A stretch of 64,000 nucleotides of DNA from Pseudomonas sp. Root71. Its GTDB lineage: Bacteria > Pseudomonadota > Gammaproteobacteria > Pseudomonadales > Pseudomonadaceae. The notes under the pieces are model-generated. The model was not told the DNA's origin. It did no database searches and was given only the letters and a program-made list of their open reading frames with translations. Where the stretch lies: positions 24,575 to 88,574 of the forward strand of contig NZ_LMHY01000012.1 in assembly GCF_001429045.1 (NCBI RefSeq), given 5' to 3'. Positions 30,440 to 39,665 of the stretch are shown here, one piece after another (position 1 is the first letter of the stretch; every line of letters begins with the position of its first letter). Made by a program: the position numbers and the translations under genes.

Positions 30440-31243
30440 TCAGTGATCCTGAGTGGTGGTATCGACTGCGGTCAGAAACTCCAGCAGTGTTTGGTTGAAG
30501 TGTTCCGGCTGGTCCAGCGGCGTGGCGTGGCGTGAATCGGCGATCACCACCAGCCGCGCGTCGGGCAGCAGTTTTACGTAGTTTTCCTTCAGCGCCACCG
30601 GCGTGTAGTCACGGTCGGCGCTGACGATGAGGGTTGGACAGGTGACCTTCGAAAGTCGTTCCTGAACCCCCCAGCCGACAATGGCGTTGAAGCTGGCGAG
30701 ATAAGCATGTTTGTCGTTTTTTGCCCAGCGCTCGGCCATTTTTTGTCGCAAGTCGGCCTGCTCGGGTTTCGGGAACAGCTTGCCGCCCAGCGCCTTGCCG
30801 ATGGTACCCAGGCTAAGGGCGCGCATCAGGCTCCAGCGCTTGAACCACTGCCAGTAATCGTCGCGGCTGCGCAGTTTGACCTCTGGCGCGCTGTTGACGA
30901 TGCATAGGCTTTTGAGCAGTTGTGGCTGATCCACGCCCAGCTGGAAGCCGATCATGCCGCCCATGGACAGGCCGACATAATGTGCCGGACCGAGATTGAG
31001 GTGTTCGATCAATGCAATCAGGTCGGCGCTGAATCCGGCAATGCTGTAGCGCTCCCGGGGTTTGTCCGAACGGCCGTGACCGCGCACATCCGGGACGATC
31101 ACCCGGTAGCGGGTGGCCAGTGTCGGGATCTGTTTTTCCCAGTCCAGGGTGCTGGAGCCCAGGCCATGGACCAGCAGCAGCGGCGTGCCGTGGCCATATT
31201 CCTCATAGTGCAGGTTGCAACCTTCGTGTTCGAAATAGGCCAT
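30440..31243 (-). CDS. Alpha/beta-fold hydrolase
   Basis: This 267-residue hydrolase has the oxyanion HGLGSST, the nucleophile elbow GLSMGG (serine nucleophile), an acid in SADRDYTP and the histidine in DSRHATPLDQP. It lies between a LysR gene (14 bases upstream) and ppiA, so the three are probably one operon. The natural substrate is not evident; esterase, lactonase or dehalogenase-like roles are all possible. Confidence 0.88.
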   Translation of the reverse strand: MAYFEHEGCNLHYEEYGHGTPLLLVHGLGSSTLDWEKQIPTLATRYRVIVPDVRGHGRSDKPRERYSIAGFSADLIALIEHLNLGPAHYVGLSMGGMIGFQLGVDQPQLLKSLCIVNSAPEVKLRSRDDYWQWFKRWSLMRALSLGTIGKALGGKLFPKPEQADLRQKMAERWAKNDKHAYLASFNAIVGWGVQERLSKVTCPTLIVSADRDYTPVALKENYVKLLPDARLVVIADSRHATPLDQPEHFNQTLLEFLTAVDTTTQDH

Positions 31244-31257
31244 GCATACACTCCGTG

Positions 31258-32181
31258 TCAGGCTTGTTCGGGGGCGGCGAACGGTGCGTCCAGTGGTGCG
31301 GTGTCAAAGGTACGCAGCAGTTCGATGAGAATCTGCGTGGCCGGCCCCAGCGGTTTGTCCTTGTTCGAATACAGGTAGAAGCTCGGGTTACGGCTGCCGC
31401 CCTGATCCAACGGTAGCAGCTTGAGCGTGCCTTCCTTGAGTTCCCGTTCGATCATGTGCCTGGGCAGCCAGGCAAAACCCAGGCCGCTGCTGACGAAGGT
31501 CGCGGCGGTGGCCAGGCTGCCGACGGTCCAGCGCTGTTCGGCGCCGAGCCAGCCGACGTCCCGCGGTTGCTGGCGGCCTGAGTCGCGGATCACCACCTGC
31601 ATCTGGCTTTCCAGGTCCTGGAAGCTCAGTTCGCGGTTGAGGCGGTGCAAGGGATGCTCCGGGTGGGCGACTGCGACGAACTCGACGTCGCTCAATTCCG
31701 CGCCCAGGTAACCGGGAATACTGAAGCCCGTGATGGCCAGGTCGGCCACGCCTTCGAGCAAGACTTCCTCCACCCCCGACAGCACTTCCTCACGCAGGCG
31801 CACCCGGCAGCCACGGCTTTGCGGCATGAACGCGGTCAAGGCGCGGACGAGGCGGGCGCTTGGGTAGGCGGCATCGACCACCAGGCGCACTTCGGCTTCC
31901 CAACCCTGCTCCATGTGATGGGCCAGGTCTTCGAGTTGGCTGGCCTGTTTCACCAGTTGCCGGGAGCGGCGCAACAGCACCCCGCCGGCTTCGGTCAGTA
32001 CGGCTTTGCGTCCGTCGATGCGCAGCAACGGCACGCCAAGTTGATCCTGCATGCGGGCCACGGTGTAGCTGACTGACGATTGCGAGCGATGCAGCGCCTC
32101 GGCGGCCTGGGCGAAACCACCGTGATCGACCACGGCCTGCAGCGTTCGCCATTGATCGAGGGTCACGCGGGGCGCTTTCAT
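31258..32181 (-). CDS. LysR-family transcriptional regulator
   Basis: This 307-residue regulator has a winged HTH at residues 1-60 (VVDHGGFAQAAEALHRSQSSVSYTVARMQ) and a LysR substrate-binding domain. It leads an operon with the alpha/beta hydrolase and ppiA and is divergent from a small secreted-protein gene and azoR. The 49-base divergent gap holds a GGCAGCC dyad, a candidate regulatory site. Confidence 0.9.
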   Translation of the reverse strand: MKAPRVTLDQWRTLQAVVDHGGFAQAAEALHRSQSSVSYTVARMQDQLGVPLLRIDGRKAVLTEAGGVLLRRSRQLVKQASQLEDLAHHMEQGWEAEVRLVVDAAYPSARLVRALTAFMPQSRGCRVRLREEVLSGVEEVLLEGVADLAITGFSIPGYLGAELSDVEFVAVAHPEHPLHRLNRELSFQDLESQMQVVIRDSGRQQPRDVGWLGAEQRWTVGSLATAATFVSSGLGFAWLPRHMIERELKEGTLKLLPLDQGGSRNPSFYLYSNKDKPLGPATQILIELLRTFDTAPLDAPFAAPEQA

Positions 32182-32205
32182 GTTGAGCTCCTCTTGTCCT
32201 AAGCT

Positions 32206-32228
32206 GGCAGCCCTTATTGGAGGCTGCC
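32206..32228. promoter_or_regulatory. GGCAGCC hairpin covering the ribosome-binding site of the 104-aa gene
   Basis: GGCAGCC-N9-GGCTGCC can form a 7-bp hairpin ending 2 bases before ATG 32231. The Shine-Dalgarno GGAGG (32219-32223) spans the loop and 3' arm. It may limit translation, serve as a LysR operator, or do both. Confidence 0.45.
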
Positions 32229-32230
32229 GA

Positions 32231-32545
32231 ATGAAAAAAATCTGTTGTGTGCTGCTGGCGCTGCTGCCGCTGACGGCGTTTGCTTATCCGATTGATGTGC
32301 AGAAGAACCTCAACGGAATGAAGATAGACTTTGAAACCTTCGACACCGACAGCGATATCGGCTCCATCCGGGTCGCCAACTACGGCGACGTCGATGCGAG
32401 CTGCAAGGCGGTTTTCAGCAATGGCCCGGAAGCCCCCCGCACTCGCAAGATCGATGTACCGGCCGGCAAACACAAAAACGCCACGGCCAAATTCAGCCGC
32501 AACATCATCAAATTGCGCATCGAGCTGACCTGCACCCCGAAATGA
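32231..32545 (+). CDS. Small secreted protein
   Basis: This 104-residue protein has a signal peptide (MKKICCVLLALLPLTAFA, residues 1-18) and a mature domain of about 86 residues, with two cysteines (in SCKAVF and LTCTPK) that may form a disulfide. I recognise no named family with certainty. It sits between a LysR gene and azoR. A periplasmic role is likely; nothing more can be said from the sequence. Confidence 0.8.
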   Translation: MKKICCVLLALLPLTAFAYPIDVQKNLNGMKIDFETFDTDSDIGSIRVANYGDVDASCKAVFSNGPEAPRTRKIDVPAGKHKNATAKFSRNIIKLRIELTCTPK

Positions 32546-32557
32546 CGCCAGGCTCTT

Positions 32558-32583
32558 CTGTGGGAGCGAGCCCGCTCTCACAG
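32558..32583. repeat. Single degenerate REP, family A
   Basis: CTGTGGGAGCGAGCCCGCTC is a shortened half of the REP palindrome with a mismatch in the right arm, lying between the small secreted-protein gene and azoR. Confidence 0.7.
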
Positions 32584-32710
32584 GGTATGCAGAGCTTATA
32601 AACGAATTTCTTGATGGGTTATAGCAGTTATTTGCGCTTTTTCATCGATATGACTCTGTTTAACCTTCACTCCATCGACCTACCGCATTCTCAGATGGAG
32701 GCTACATCCC

Positions 32711-33310
32711 ATGTCCCGCGTTCTGATCATCGAAAGCAGTGCCCGTCAGCAAGACTCGGTTTCCCGCCAGTTGACCCAGACCTTCATCAGCCAGTGGAAA
32801 GCCGCTCACCCGAATGACCAGATCACCGTCCGGGACCTGGCCGTCAAGCCCGTGCCGCACCTGGACATCAACCTGCTGGGTGGCTGGATGAAGCCCGCCG
32901 AGCAGCGCAGCGACATCGAGCAGGCGTCCCTGGAGCGTTCCAACCAGTTGACCGATGAATTGCTCGCTGCCGACGTACTGGTCATGGCCGCGCCCATGTA
33001 CAACTTTGCGATCCCCAGCACCCTGAAAGCCTGGCTCGACCATGTGCTGCGTGCCGGCGTGACCTTCAAGTACACCGAGACCGGTCCGCAAGGCCTGCTC
33101 AGCGGCAAGCGTGCCTATGTGTTGACGGCTCGCGGCGGCATCTATGCCGGCAGCACCGCCGATCACCAGGAACCGTACCTGCGCCAGGTCATGGGCTTCA
33201 TCGGCATCCACGACGTGACGTTCATCCACGCCGAAGGCATGAACCTGGGCGGCGACTTCCAGGAGAAAGGCCTGAACCAGGCGAACGCCAAGCTTTCGCA
33301 AGTGGCCTGA
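32711..33310 (+). CDS. azoR: FMN-dependent NADH-azoreductase
   Basis: This 199-residue flavoprotein matches AzoR-type quinone/azo reductases: an N-terminal SSARQQDSVSRQLT FMN-binding loop, PMYNFAIPSTLKAWLDHVLR in the middle and LTARGGIY. It reduces azo dyes and quinones with NADH and FMN. The start ATG 32711 fits the family. The neighbouring LysR gene may control it, as often seen in this family, but this is inference. Confidence 0.92.
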   Translation: MSRVLIIESSARQQDSVSRQLTQTFISQWKAAHPNDQITVRDLAVKPVPHLDINLLGGWMKPAEQRSDIEQASLERSNQLTDELLAADVLVMAAPMYNFAIPSTLKAWLDHVLRAGVTFKYTETGPQGLLSGKRAYVLTARGGIYAGSTADHQEPYLRQVMGFIGIHDVTFIHAEGMNLGGDFQEKGLNQANAKLSQVA

Positions 33311-33418
33311 CCGGTTAATCGCCAGATAATCGCTGGATGGTCTAGTGACCTGGCGCAACCCTTCAAGCCTGTACGCGCATCGAACCTCCCTTCGCACTTG
33401 TTGCTCCTGAGTGCCCTG

Positions 33419-33456
33419 GCCCGATTGAACGCTTTAGCGAGATCGGGCTTTTTTTT
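33419..33456 (+). terminator. Intrinsic terminator downstream of azoR
   Basis: GCCCGAT / ATCGGGC form a stem around a 16-base loop and are followed by a run of eight T. It lies 109 bases after azoR. Confidence 0.7.
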
Positions 33457-33485
33457 GCCTGCGATCTGACGAACACCTGCAAAAC

Positions 33486-33579
33486 CCTGTGGGAGCGAGC
33501 TTGCTCGCGATTGCGGTGTGTCAGACAAGGTGTTGTCGACTGACACTCAGTCATCGCGAGCAAGCTCGCTCCCACAAGG
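33486..33579. repeat. REP pair, family A
   Basis: Inverted REP copies lie at 33486-33511 and 33553-33579. The rest of 33311-33653 holds only the azoR terminator. Confidence 0.9.
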
Positions 33580-33653
33580 AATTTGTATTATTTGGGTGTT
33601 CGCGATCAGCAGCAAAAACCGCTATCGTCGCCGCCATTCGAAATGAGGCGAGC

Positions 33654-34520
33654 ATGGGCTATCTACTTTTTGTCACGCTGATCCAGGCGTTTTCCTTCAG
33701 TTTGATCGGCGAATACCTGGCCGGTCATGTCGACAGTTACTTCGCCGTGCTGGTACGCGTGTTGCTGGCGGGGCTGGTGTTCATCCCGCTGACCCGCTGG
33801 CGTTCGGTGGAGCCGGCATTCATGCGCGGCATGCTGTTGATCGGCGCGTTGCAGTTCGGCGTGACCTATGTCTGCCTGTACCTGAGCTTTCGCGTACTGA
33901 CGGTGCCGGAAGTGTTGCTGTTCACCATCCTCACGCCGCTGCACGTGACCCTGATCGAGGATGCGCTCAATCGTCGTTTCAATCCATGGGCCCTGGTCGC
34001 GGCTCTGGTGGCGGTGGCGGGGGCGGCGGTGATTCGCTTTGACCGGATCAACCCGGACTTCTTCATGGGCTTCCTGTTGCTGCAACTGGCCAACTTCACC
34101 TTCGCTGCCGGGCAGGTGCTCTACAAACATCTGGTCGCGCGTCATCCGAGCGATCTGCCGCATTACCGTCGCTTCGGCTTCTTCTACCTCGGTGCTCTGG
34201 CGGTGGTGTTGCCGGCGTTTCTGCTGTTCGGCAAACAGGACTTCCTGCCTGAAGCACCGTTGCAATGGGGCGTGCTGCTGTTCCTCGGACTGGTCTCGAC
34301 CGCTTTGGGTCTTTACTGGTGGAACAAGGGGGCGTGTCTGGTCAGCGGCGGGACCCTGGCGGCGATGAACAACCTGCATGTGCCAGTGGGGCTGCTGATC
34401 AATCTGCTCATCTGGAATCAGCACGAAGAACTGGGGCGGTTGTTGCTCGGCGGTTCGGTGATTTTGCTGGCGGTGTGGATCAGTCGGTTGGGCGTACGCC
34501 AGTCGTTGGTGGCACGCTGA
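33654..34520 (+). CDS. EamA/DMT-family transporter
   Basis: This 288-residue protein has ten hydrophobic segments and two EamA repeats; TM-rich regions include FGVTYVCLYLSFRVL and WGVLLFLGLVSTALGLYWW. ATG 33654 is the first start past the REP region; the upstream extension runs through the repeat and is not coding. It is convergent with a LysR gene. The substrate is unknown. Confidence 0.87.
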   Translation: MGYLLFVTLIQAFSFSLIGEYLAGHVDSYFAVLVRVLLAGLVFIPLTRWRSVEPAFMRGMLLIGALQFGVTYVCLYLSFRVLTVPEVLLFTILTPLHVTLIEDALNRRFNPWALVAALVAVAGAAVIRFDRINPDFFMGFLLLQLANFTFAAGQVLYKHLVARHPSDLPHYRRFGFFYLGALAVVLPAFLLFGKQDFLPEAPLQWGVLLFLGLVSTALGLYWWNKGACLVSGGTLAAMNNLHVPVGLLINLLIWNQHEELGRLLLGGSVILLAVWISRLGVRQSLVAR

Positions 34521-34524
34521 ACCC

Positions 34525-34551
34525 TGTGGGAGCAAGCCCGCTCCCACAATA
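34525..34551. repeat. Single REP half, family A
   Basis: CTGTGGGAGCAAGCCCGCTC followed by CCACAAT is one REP palindrome, lying between the EamA gene and the convergent LysR gene. Confidence 0.8.
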
Positions 34552-34571
34552 GATTGTGTGATCTTCGAAAA

Positions 34572-35459
34572 TCACTTCGGCGCCAGTTGCCCCACCAGAA
34601 ACTCGATAAACGCCCGGGTCTTCTGTGGCACCCGCCGCGCCGACGAATACACCGCATTGATGGTGATCGCCGGGGCCTGCCATTCACACAGCACTGGCAC
34701 CACTCGCCCGGCCGCCAGCGCATCCTCGACGATGAAGTCGGGCAGCAGGGCGATGCCCATGCCGGCTTCGGCGGCCTGGGCGAGCAGGTCGCCGTTGTTG
34801 GCGTGGAGTGGGCCGGTGACGTTCACCCGTTGGGTATCCTTGCCATTGCACAGTTGCAGGCTGACACCGCTCTGCAGATACCCGTAGTTCAGGCATTGAT
34901 GGGCGCGCAGATCCTGCGGAGTCTGCGGAACGCCCGCGCGCTCGAGATAAGCCGGGGATGCCACCATGATGCGTGGTGCGGGTGCCAGTTGCCGGGCGAT
35001 CATCGTCGAGTCGGGCATGCTGGCGATACGGATGGTCACGTCAAACCCGCCCCGCACCGGGTCGACCTGCTGGTCGCTGAGCACCAGTTGCAACTCGATG
35101 TTCGGGTGCTGTTCGTGAAACAGCGGAATCAATGGCCCCAGCCGCCGAAGACCGAACGACATCGGCGCATTGACCCGCAACACACCGCGTAACTCACCGA
35201 TGCCGTCACGGGCGCGTTGCTCGGCCTCGTCCAGTGCCGCCAACACCTCCCGTGCAGCATCGAAATACTCGGCCCCGGCTTCGGTCAGGTGCAGGCTGCG
35301 GGTGGTGCGTTGCAGCAATTGCACACCGATGGCTTCTTCCAGCGCCTGAATCTGTTTGCTGACTTTCGAGCGCGGCACATCCATGGCCCGGGCGGCTGCG
35401 GCGAAGCCGTTCTCGCCGACCGTGACGACGAAGGCGCGCATGCATTCGATGCGATCCAT
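34572..35459 (-). CDS. LysR-family transcriptional regulator
   Basis: This 295-residue regulator has the N-terminal HTH (NGFAAAARAMDVPRSKVSKQIQALEE, about residues 17-42) and a LysR effector-binding domain. It is divergent from the isochorismatase-like gene with 158 bases between starts, which suggests it controls that gene. A repeated ATTGTCCCTTTT element lies in the gap at 35460 and 35501. Confidence 0.9.
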   Translation of the reverse strand: MDRIECMRAFVVTVGENGFAAAARAMDVPRSKVSKQIQALEEAIGVQLLQRTTRSLHLTEAGAEYFDAAREVLAALDEAEQRARDGIGELRGVLRVNAPMSFGLRRLGPLIPLFHEQHPNIELQLVLSDQQVDPVRGGFDVTIRIASMPDSTMIARQLAPAPRIMVASPAYLERAGVPQTPQDLRAHQCLNYGYLQSGVSLQLCNGKDTQRVNVTGPLHANNGDLLAQAAEAGMGIALLPDFIVEDALAAGRVVPVLCEWQAPAITINAVYSSARRVPQKTRAFIEFLVGQLAPK

Positions 35460-35617
35460 ATTGTCCCTTTTTTAGAATCAATGTTTCTCGATTTTAGGTA
35501 ATTGTCCCTTTTATCGCCAGCCCCTAAAGTGACATCCAAGCCGACAACAACGCCGCAGAAGGCACGGTCGACTACCCCCTCACCCATTCGAAGTATCGAC
35601 ATCAAAAGGAACGCGCC

Positions 35618-36262
35618 ATGTCTATTCGTGAACTGCTCAACCCAACCAACTCCGCCCTGATCCTGATCGACCACCAGCCGCAAATGGCTTTCGGCGTGCA
35701 GTCCATCGACCGTCAGACCCTGAAGAACAACACCGTGGGCCTGGCCAAGGCGGCGAAGATCTTCAACGTGCCGACCATCTACACCTCGGTCGAAACCGAA
35801 AGCTTCAGCGGTTACATCTGGCCCGAATTGCTGGCTGTGCACCCGGATCAAAAGCCGATCGAACGCACTTCGATGAACTCCTGGGAAGACAAGGCACTGG
35901 TAGACGCGGTGAAAGCCACCGGTCGCAAGAAGCTGATCATTGCCGCGCTGTGGACCGAGGTGTGCCTGACTTTTCCGGCATTGGAAGCCCTGGCTGAAGG
36001 CTATGAGGTGTACATCGTCACCGACGCCTCCGGCGGCACCAGCAAGGAAGCCCATGACATGTCGGTGCAACGGATGATTCAGGCCGGCGCGGTGCCGGTG
36101 ACCTGGCAACAAGTGTTGCTCGAATACCAGCGTGACTGGGCGCACAAGGATACTTACGAGGCGGTGATGGAACTGGTGCTGGAACACAGCGGCGCGTACG
36201 GCATGGGCGTGGATTACGCCTACACCATGGTGCACAAGGCACCGCAGCGGCAGGTGAAGTAA
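35618..36262 (+). CDS. Isochorismatase-family hydrolase (YcaC-like)
   Basis: This 214-residue protein has the cysteine-hydrolase (isochorismatase-like) fold: the catalytic Asp in LILIDHQPQM (about residue 18-27), and the nucleophile Cys in ALWTEVCLTFPAL. It matches YcaC-like members of unknown substrate rather than siderophore isochorismatases. GGA lies before ATG 35618. The divergent LysR gene is its likely regulator. Confidence 0.87.
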   Translation: MSIRELLNPTNSALILIDHQPQMAFGVQSIDRQTLKNNTVGLAKAAKIFNVPTIYTSVETESFSGYIWPELLAVHPDQKPIERTSMNSWEDKALVDAVKATGRKKLIIAALWTEVCLTFPALEALAEGYEVYIVTDASGGTSKEAHDMSVQRMIQAGAVPVTWQQVLLEYQRDWAHKDTYEAVMELVLEHSGAYGMGVDYAYTMVHKAPQRQVK

Positions 36263-36289
36263 CCCGCAAATTCTGAAAATGATGTAACC

Positions 36290-36384
36290 CCTGTGGGAGC
36301 GAGCTTGCTCGCGATTGCGGGCTGTCAGACGACACATATGTTGACTGACACGCCCTCATCGCGAGCAAGCTCGCTCCCACAGGT
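36290..36384. repeat. REP pair, family A
   Basis: Inverted REP copies flank a 40-base centre between the isochorismatase-like gene and the convergent MscS gene. Confidence 0.9.
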
Positions 36385-36393
36385 TTTGTGGTG

Positions 36394-37692
36394 TTACACC
36401 CTGCGCTTTTCAGCTTCGGGAATATGGCTCGCCCCCAGCACCGCCGGCAATACTCCCGCACGCAAATCCATACCGCTCGGCTGCTGATACAGGCTCAAGC
36501 CAAACTCCGGCAGCACCGCCAGCAGGTAGTCGAAAATATCCCCCTGAATCCGCTCGTAATCAGCCCACGCCGTGGTGCCGGTAAAACAGTAGATTTCCAG
36601 CGGAATACCCTGGGCCGTGGTCTGCATCTGACGCACCATGCAGGTCATGTTCGGCTGGATCCCCGAATGACTCTTCAGGTAGGCCAGCGCATAGGCGCGG
36701 AAAGTGCCGATGTTGGTCATCCGCCGACGGTTGGCCGACATGGCCGCGACGTTGCCCTGGGCTTCGTTCCAGGCCTTGAGTTCGGCCTGTTTGCGGGTCA
36801 TGTAGTCGGTGAGCAAGTGCACCTGGGACAGCTTCTGTTCTTCGTCGTCACGCAGAAAGCGTACGCCGCTGGCGTCGATGAACAGGCTGCGTTTGATTCG
36901 GCGGCCACCGGAAGCCTGCATGCCGCGCCAGTTCTTGAACGACTCCGACATCAGGCGCCAGGTCGGGATCGAGACAATGGTCTTGTCGAAGTTCTGCACC
37001 TTGACCGTGTGCAGCGTGATGTCCACCACATCGCCGTCGGCGCCCACCTGGGGCATCTCGATCCAGTCGCCGACCCGCAGCATGTCATTGCTGGTCAGTT
37101 GCACGCTGGCGACGAACGACAGCAGCGTGTCCTTGTAGACCAACAGGATCACCGCCGACATGGCGCCCAGGCCTGACAGCAGCAACAGCGGCGAGCGATC
37201 GATCAGTGTGGCGACGATGATGATCGCGCCAAACACGTACAGCACCATTTTCGCCAATTGCACATAGCCTTTGATCGAGCGGGTGCGGGCGTGCTCGGTG
37301 CGGGCGTAGATGTCCAGCAGGGCGTTGAGCAGGGCGCTGACCGCCAGCAGCAGAAACAGGAAGGTGAAGGACAGTGCGACGTTGCCGAGGAAGTTCAGGC
37401 TGGTTTTGCTCAGGTCCGGCACCAGATTGAGGCCGAACTGGATCACCAGTGAAGGGGTGATCTGCGCCAGGCGATGGAACACCTTGTTCTGTAGGAAATC
37501 ATTGACCCAGTGCAGGGCCGGCTGGCGGCTGAGCATTTTTGCCGCGTGCAGAATGAGGTAACGCGCCACCCGTCCGAGGAACAGCGCAATCGCCAATAGT
37601 AGCAACAGCGACAGGCTGGAGTGCACGAGCGGGTGCTGGTCGAGGGCACCCCAAAGGTCCAGGACGTTGGTCCAGAGCTGTTTGATATCCAT
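36394..37692 (-). CDS. MscS-family mechanosensitive channel (YbdG-like)
   Basis: This 432-residue protein has about five N-terminal membrane segments (residues 20-180) and a MscS pore/beta domain (IILLVYKDTLLSFVASVQLTSNDMLRVGDWI region), followed by a large cytoplasmic tail. The DMLRVGDWIEMPQVGADGDV stretch is the typical MscS beta-domain entry. The YbdG-like group gates under milder osmotic stress than MscS. I chose ATG 37692 (MDIKQLW). Confidence 0.88.
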   Translation of the reverse strand: MDIKQLWTNVLDLWGALDQHPLVHSSLSLLLLLAIALFLGRVARYLILHAAKMLSRQPALHWVNDFLQNKVFHRLAQITPSLVIQFGLNLVPDLSKTSLNFLGNVALSFTFLFLLLAVSALLNALLDIYARTEHARTRSIKGYVQLAKMVLYVFGAIIIVATLIDRSPLLLLSGLGAMSAVILLVYKDTLLSFVASVQLTSNDMLRVGDWIEMPQVGADGDVVDITLHTVKVQNFDKTIVSIPTWRLMSESFKNWRGMQASGGRRIKRSLFIDASGVRFLRDDEEQKLSQVHLLTDYMTRKQAELKAWNEAQGNVAAMSANRRRMTNIGTFRAYALAYLKSHSGIQPNMTCMVRQMQTTAQGIPLEIYCFTGTTAWADYERIQGDIFDYLLAVLPEFGLSLYQQPSGMDLRAGVLPAVLGASHIPEAEKRRV

Positions 37693-37883
37693 GGTTGAAA
37701 CGATTCTTCTATAAGGCACGAGAGGGGATTAGAGCATTTAAGACGCTTTGTATTACGTTTCGGGAAAAATCAGGCAACAAAAAACCAACTGTTTACCGCC
37801 ATTTGTATAAAGAAACTCGGCCTGAGCGCTCGAAACCGTTACCCTATGCAGCTGTTTTTTTGCATTTCTTCGAGGTAGCACCC

Positions 37884-39224
37884 GTGTTTTCCCAATTCGC
37901 CCTGCACGAACGCCTGCTCAAAGCCGTGGCCGAGCTGAAATTTGTCGAGCCAACGCCTGTGCAAGCCGCGGCCATCCCGCTGGCGCTCCAGGGGCGTGAC
38001 CTGCGGGTGACGGCGCAAACCGGTAGCGGTAAAACCGCTGCATTCGTTTTGCCGATTCTCAACCGTCTGATCGGCCCGGCGAAAATCCGCGTCAGCATCA
38101 AGACCCTGATCCTGCTGCCGACCCGCGAACTGGCCCAGCAGACCTTGAAGGAAGTTGAACGCTTCTCGCAGTTCACCTTCATCAAGTCCGGCCTGATCAC
38201 CGGCGGTGAAGACTTCAAGGTCCAGGCCGCCATGCTGCGCAAGGTACCCGACATCCTGATCGGTACCCCGGGCCGGATGATCGAGCAATTGAACGCCGGC
38301 AACCTCGACTTGAAAGAAGTTGAAGTGCTGGTGCTCGACGAAGCCGACCGTATGCTCGACATGGGCTTCGCCGACGACGTTCAGCGTCTGGTGGACGAGT
38401 GCACCAACCGTCAGCAGACCATGCTGTTCTCCGCCACCACCGGTGGTTCGGGCTTGCGCGAGATGATCGCCAAGGTCCTGAACAACCCTGAGCACTTGCA
38501 GCTCAACGCGGTCAGCCAGCTGAACGAAACCACTCGCCAGCAAATCATCACCGCTGACCACAACCAGCACAAAGAACAGATCGTCAACTGGTTGCTGGCC
38601 AACGAGACCTACCAGAAAGCCATCGTGTTCACCAACACCCGGGCCATGGCCGACCGCATCTACGGCCGCCTGGTGGCGCAGGAATACAAGGCGTTCGTGC
38701 TGCACGGCGAGAAAGACCAGAAGGATCGCAAGCTGGCGATCGACCGCCTGAAGCAGGGCGGCGTGAAAATCCTCGTGGCCACCGACGTCGCAGCCCGTGG
38801 TCTGGACGTGGACGGCCTGGACCTGGTGATCAACTTCGACATGCCACGCAGCGGTGATGAGTACGTGCACCGTATCGGTCGTACCGGTCGCGCCGGCAAC
38901 GATGGCCTGGCCATCTCGCTGATCTGCCACGGCGACTGGAACCTGATGTCGAGCATCGAGCGCTACCTCAAGCAGAGCTTCGAGCGCCGCACCATCAAGG
39001 AAGTCAAAGGCACCTACGGCGGACCGAAAAAGGTCAAGGCCTCGGGCAAGGCTGTTGGCGTGAAGAAGAAAAAGACCGACGCCAAGGGCGACAAGAAAAA
39101 AACTGCCGCCAAGACCCCGACCAAGCGCAAGAGCGCCAACCGGCCCAAGAGTGATTCCCTGGTCAGCAAGGACGGCATGGCCCCACTCAAGCGCCGCAAG
39201 CCGGAAGCACCGGCGGCTGAGTAA
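37884..39224 (+). CDS. DEAD-box ATP-dependent RNA helicase
   Basis: This 446-residue helicase shows the Q motif (PTPVQAAAIPLALQGRD), Walker A AQTGSGKTAAF, PTRELAQQ, TPGRM, DEAD in VLDEADRMLDMGF, SAT in LFSATTGGS, and HRIGRTGR. Its C-terminal 90 residues are lysine-rich (KKKKTDAKGDKKKTAAK), an RNA-binding tail typical of RhlE-like helicases. GTG 37884 is chosen, with GAGG 8 bases upstream. A leader of up to 190 bases precedes it. Whether it is RhlE-like or SrmB-like cannot be decided. Confidence 0.92.
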   Translation: MFSQFALHERLLKAVAELKFVEPTPVQAAAIPLALQGRDLRVTAQTGSGKTAAFVLPILNRLIGPAKIRVSIKTLILLPTRELAQQTLKEVERFSQFTFIKSGLITGGEDFKVQAAMLRKVPDILIGTPGRMIEQLNAGNLDLKEVEVLVLDEADRMLDMGFADDVQRLVDECTNRQQTMLFSATTGGSGLREMIAKVLNNPEHLQLNAVSQLNETTRQQIITADHNQHKEQIVNWLLANETYQKAIVFTNTRAMADRIYGRLVAQEYKAFVLHGEKDQKDRKLAIDRLKQGGVKILVATDVAARGLDVDGLDLVINFDMPRSGDEYVHRIGRTGRAGNDGLAISLICHGDWNLMSSIERYLKQSFERRTIKEVKGTYGGPKKVKASGKAVGVKKKKTDAKGDKKKTAAKTPTKRKSANRPKSDSLVSKDGMAPLKRRKPEAPAAE

Positions 39225-39244
39225 GTCGTTGTAGACGATCAGTG

Positions 39245-39272
39245 AAAAACCCGGACAGTGTCCGGGTTTTTT
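39245..39272 (+). terminator. Bidirectional terminator between helicase and 91-aa gene
   Basis: AAAAACCCGGACA / TGTCCGGGTTTTT is a perfect hairpin flanked by A and T runs, so it can serve both convergent genes. Confidence 0.9.
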
Positions 39273-39288
39273 TATCCCTGGTGTTTTA

Positions 39289-39564
39289 TCAGCCTTCGGC
39301 TTTCTTCTCGGCAGACTCCAGTTCCTTCAAGCGCTGGTCGATCAACTGGCACTTGTCCGGCAGGTCCTTGGCGGCAGTGCCCAGATCCATCTTCTGCAAC
39401 TCATCATTGATCTCCTTGGCCTTGGTCGGATTTTGCTCGGTGAGCCTTGCCACTTCCCGGGCCAGTTGCTCGCGCTTGGCAGTGGCTTCGTCGGGGGTGC
39501 AGGCCCAGGCGGGCAGGGCGCAGGCGAGGGTGATAGCGAGGGTCAGCTTGCTCAGGGTTTTCAT
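39289..39564 (-). CDS. Small secreted protein with charged helical region
   Basis: This 91-residue protein has a signal peptide (MKTLSKLTLAITLACALPAWA, about residues 1-21), then two cysteines and a long charged, helix-prone region (EQLAREVARLTEQNPTKAKEI). No family is recognised. It is flanked on both sides by near-identical CCGGACA hairpins. A periplasmic location is likely. Confidence 0.75.
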   Translation of the reverse strand: MKTLSKLTLAITLACALPAWACTPDEATAKREQLAREVARLTEQNPTKAKEINDELQKMDLGTAAKDLPDKCQLIDQRLKELESAEKKAEG

Positions 39565-39665
39565 AAGCGTCCTCTGTTCCGGCAACGGCAGATATCCGGT
39601 TGAGGGGACAACGGCAAGAAAAGTTCAGCCGAGGTGGCGGATAAGTCTGGTATAGGGTGGCCAAC

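Noticed and set aside
35460..35513. Direct repeat ATTGTCCCTTTT in the LysR-isochorismatase gap as an operator
   Set aside because: One copy overlaps the LysR ribosome-binding site, and no dyad is present; too little to call.
37695..37883. In-frame upstream extension of the DEAD-box helicase
   Set aside because: It has no family sequence, while GTG 37884 has a Shine-Dalgarno and begins at the conserved N-terminus.
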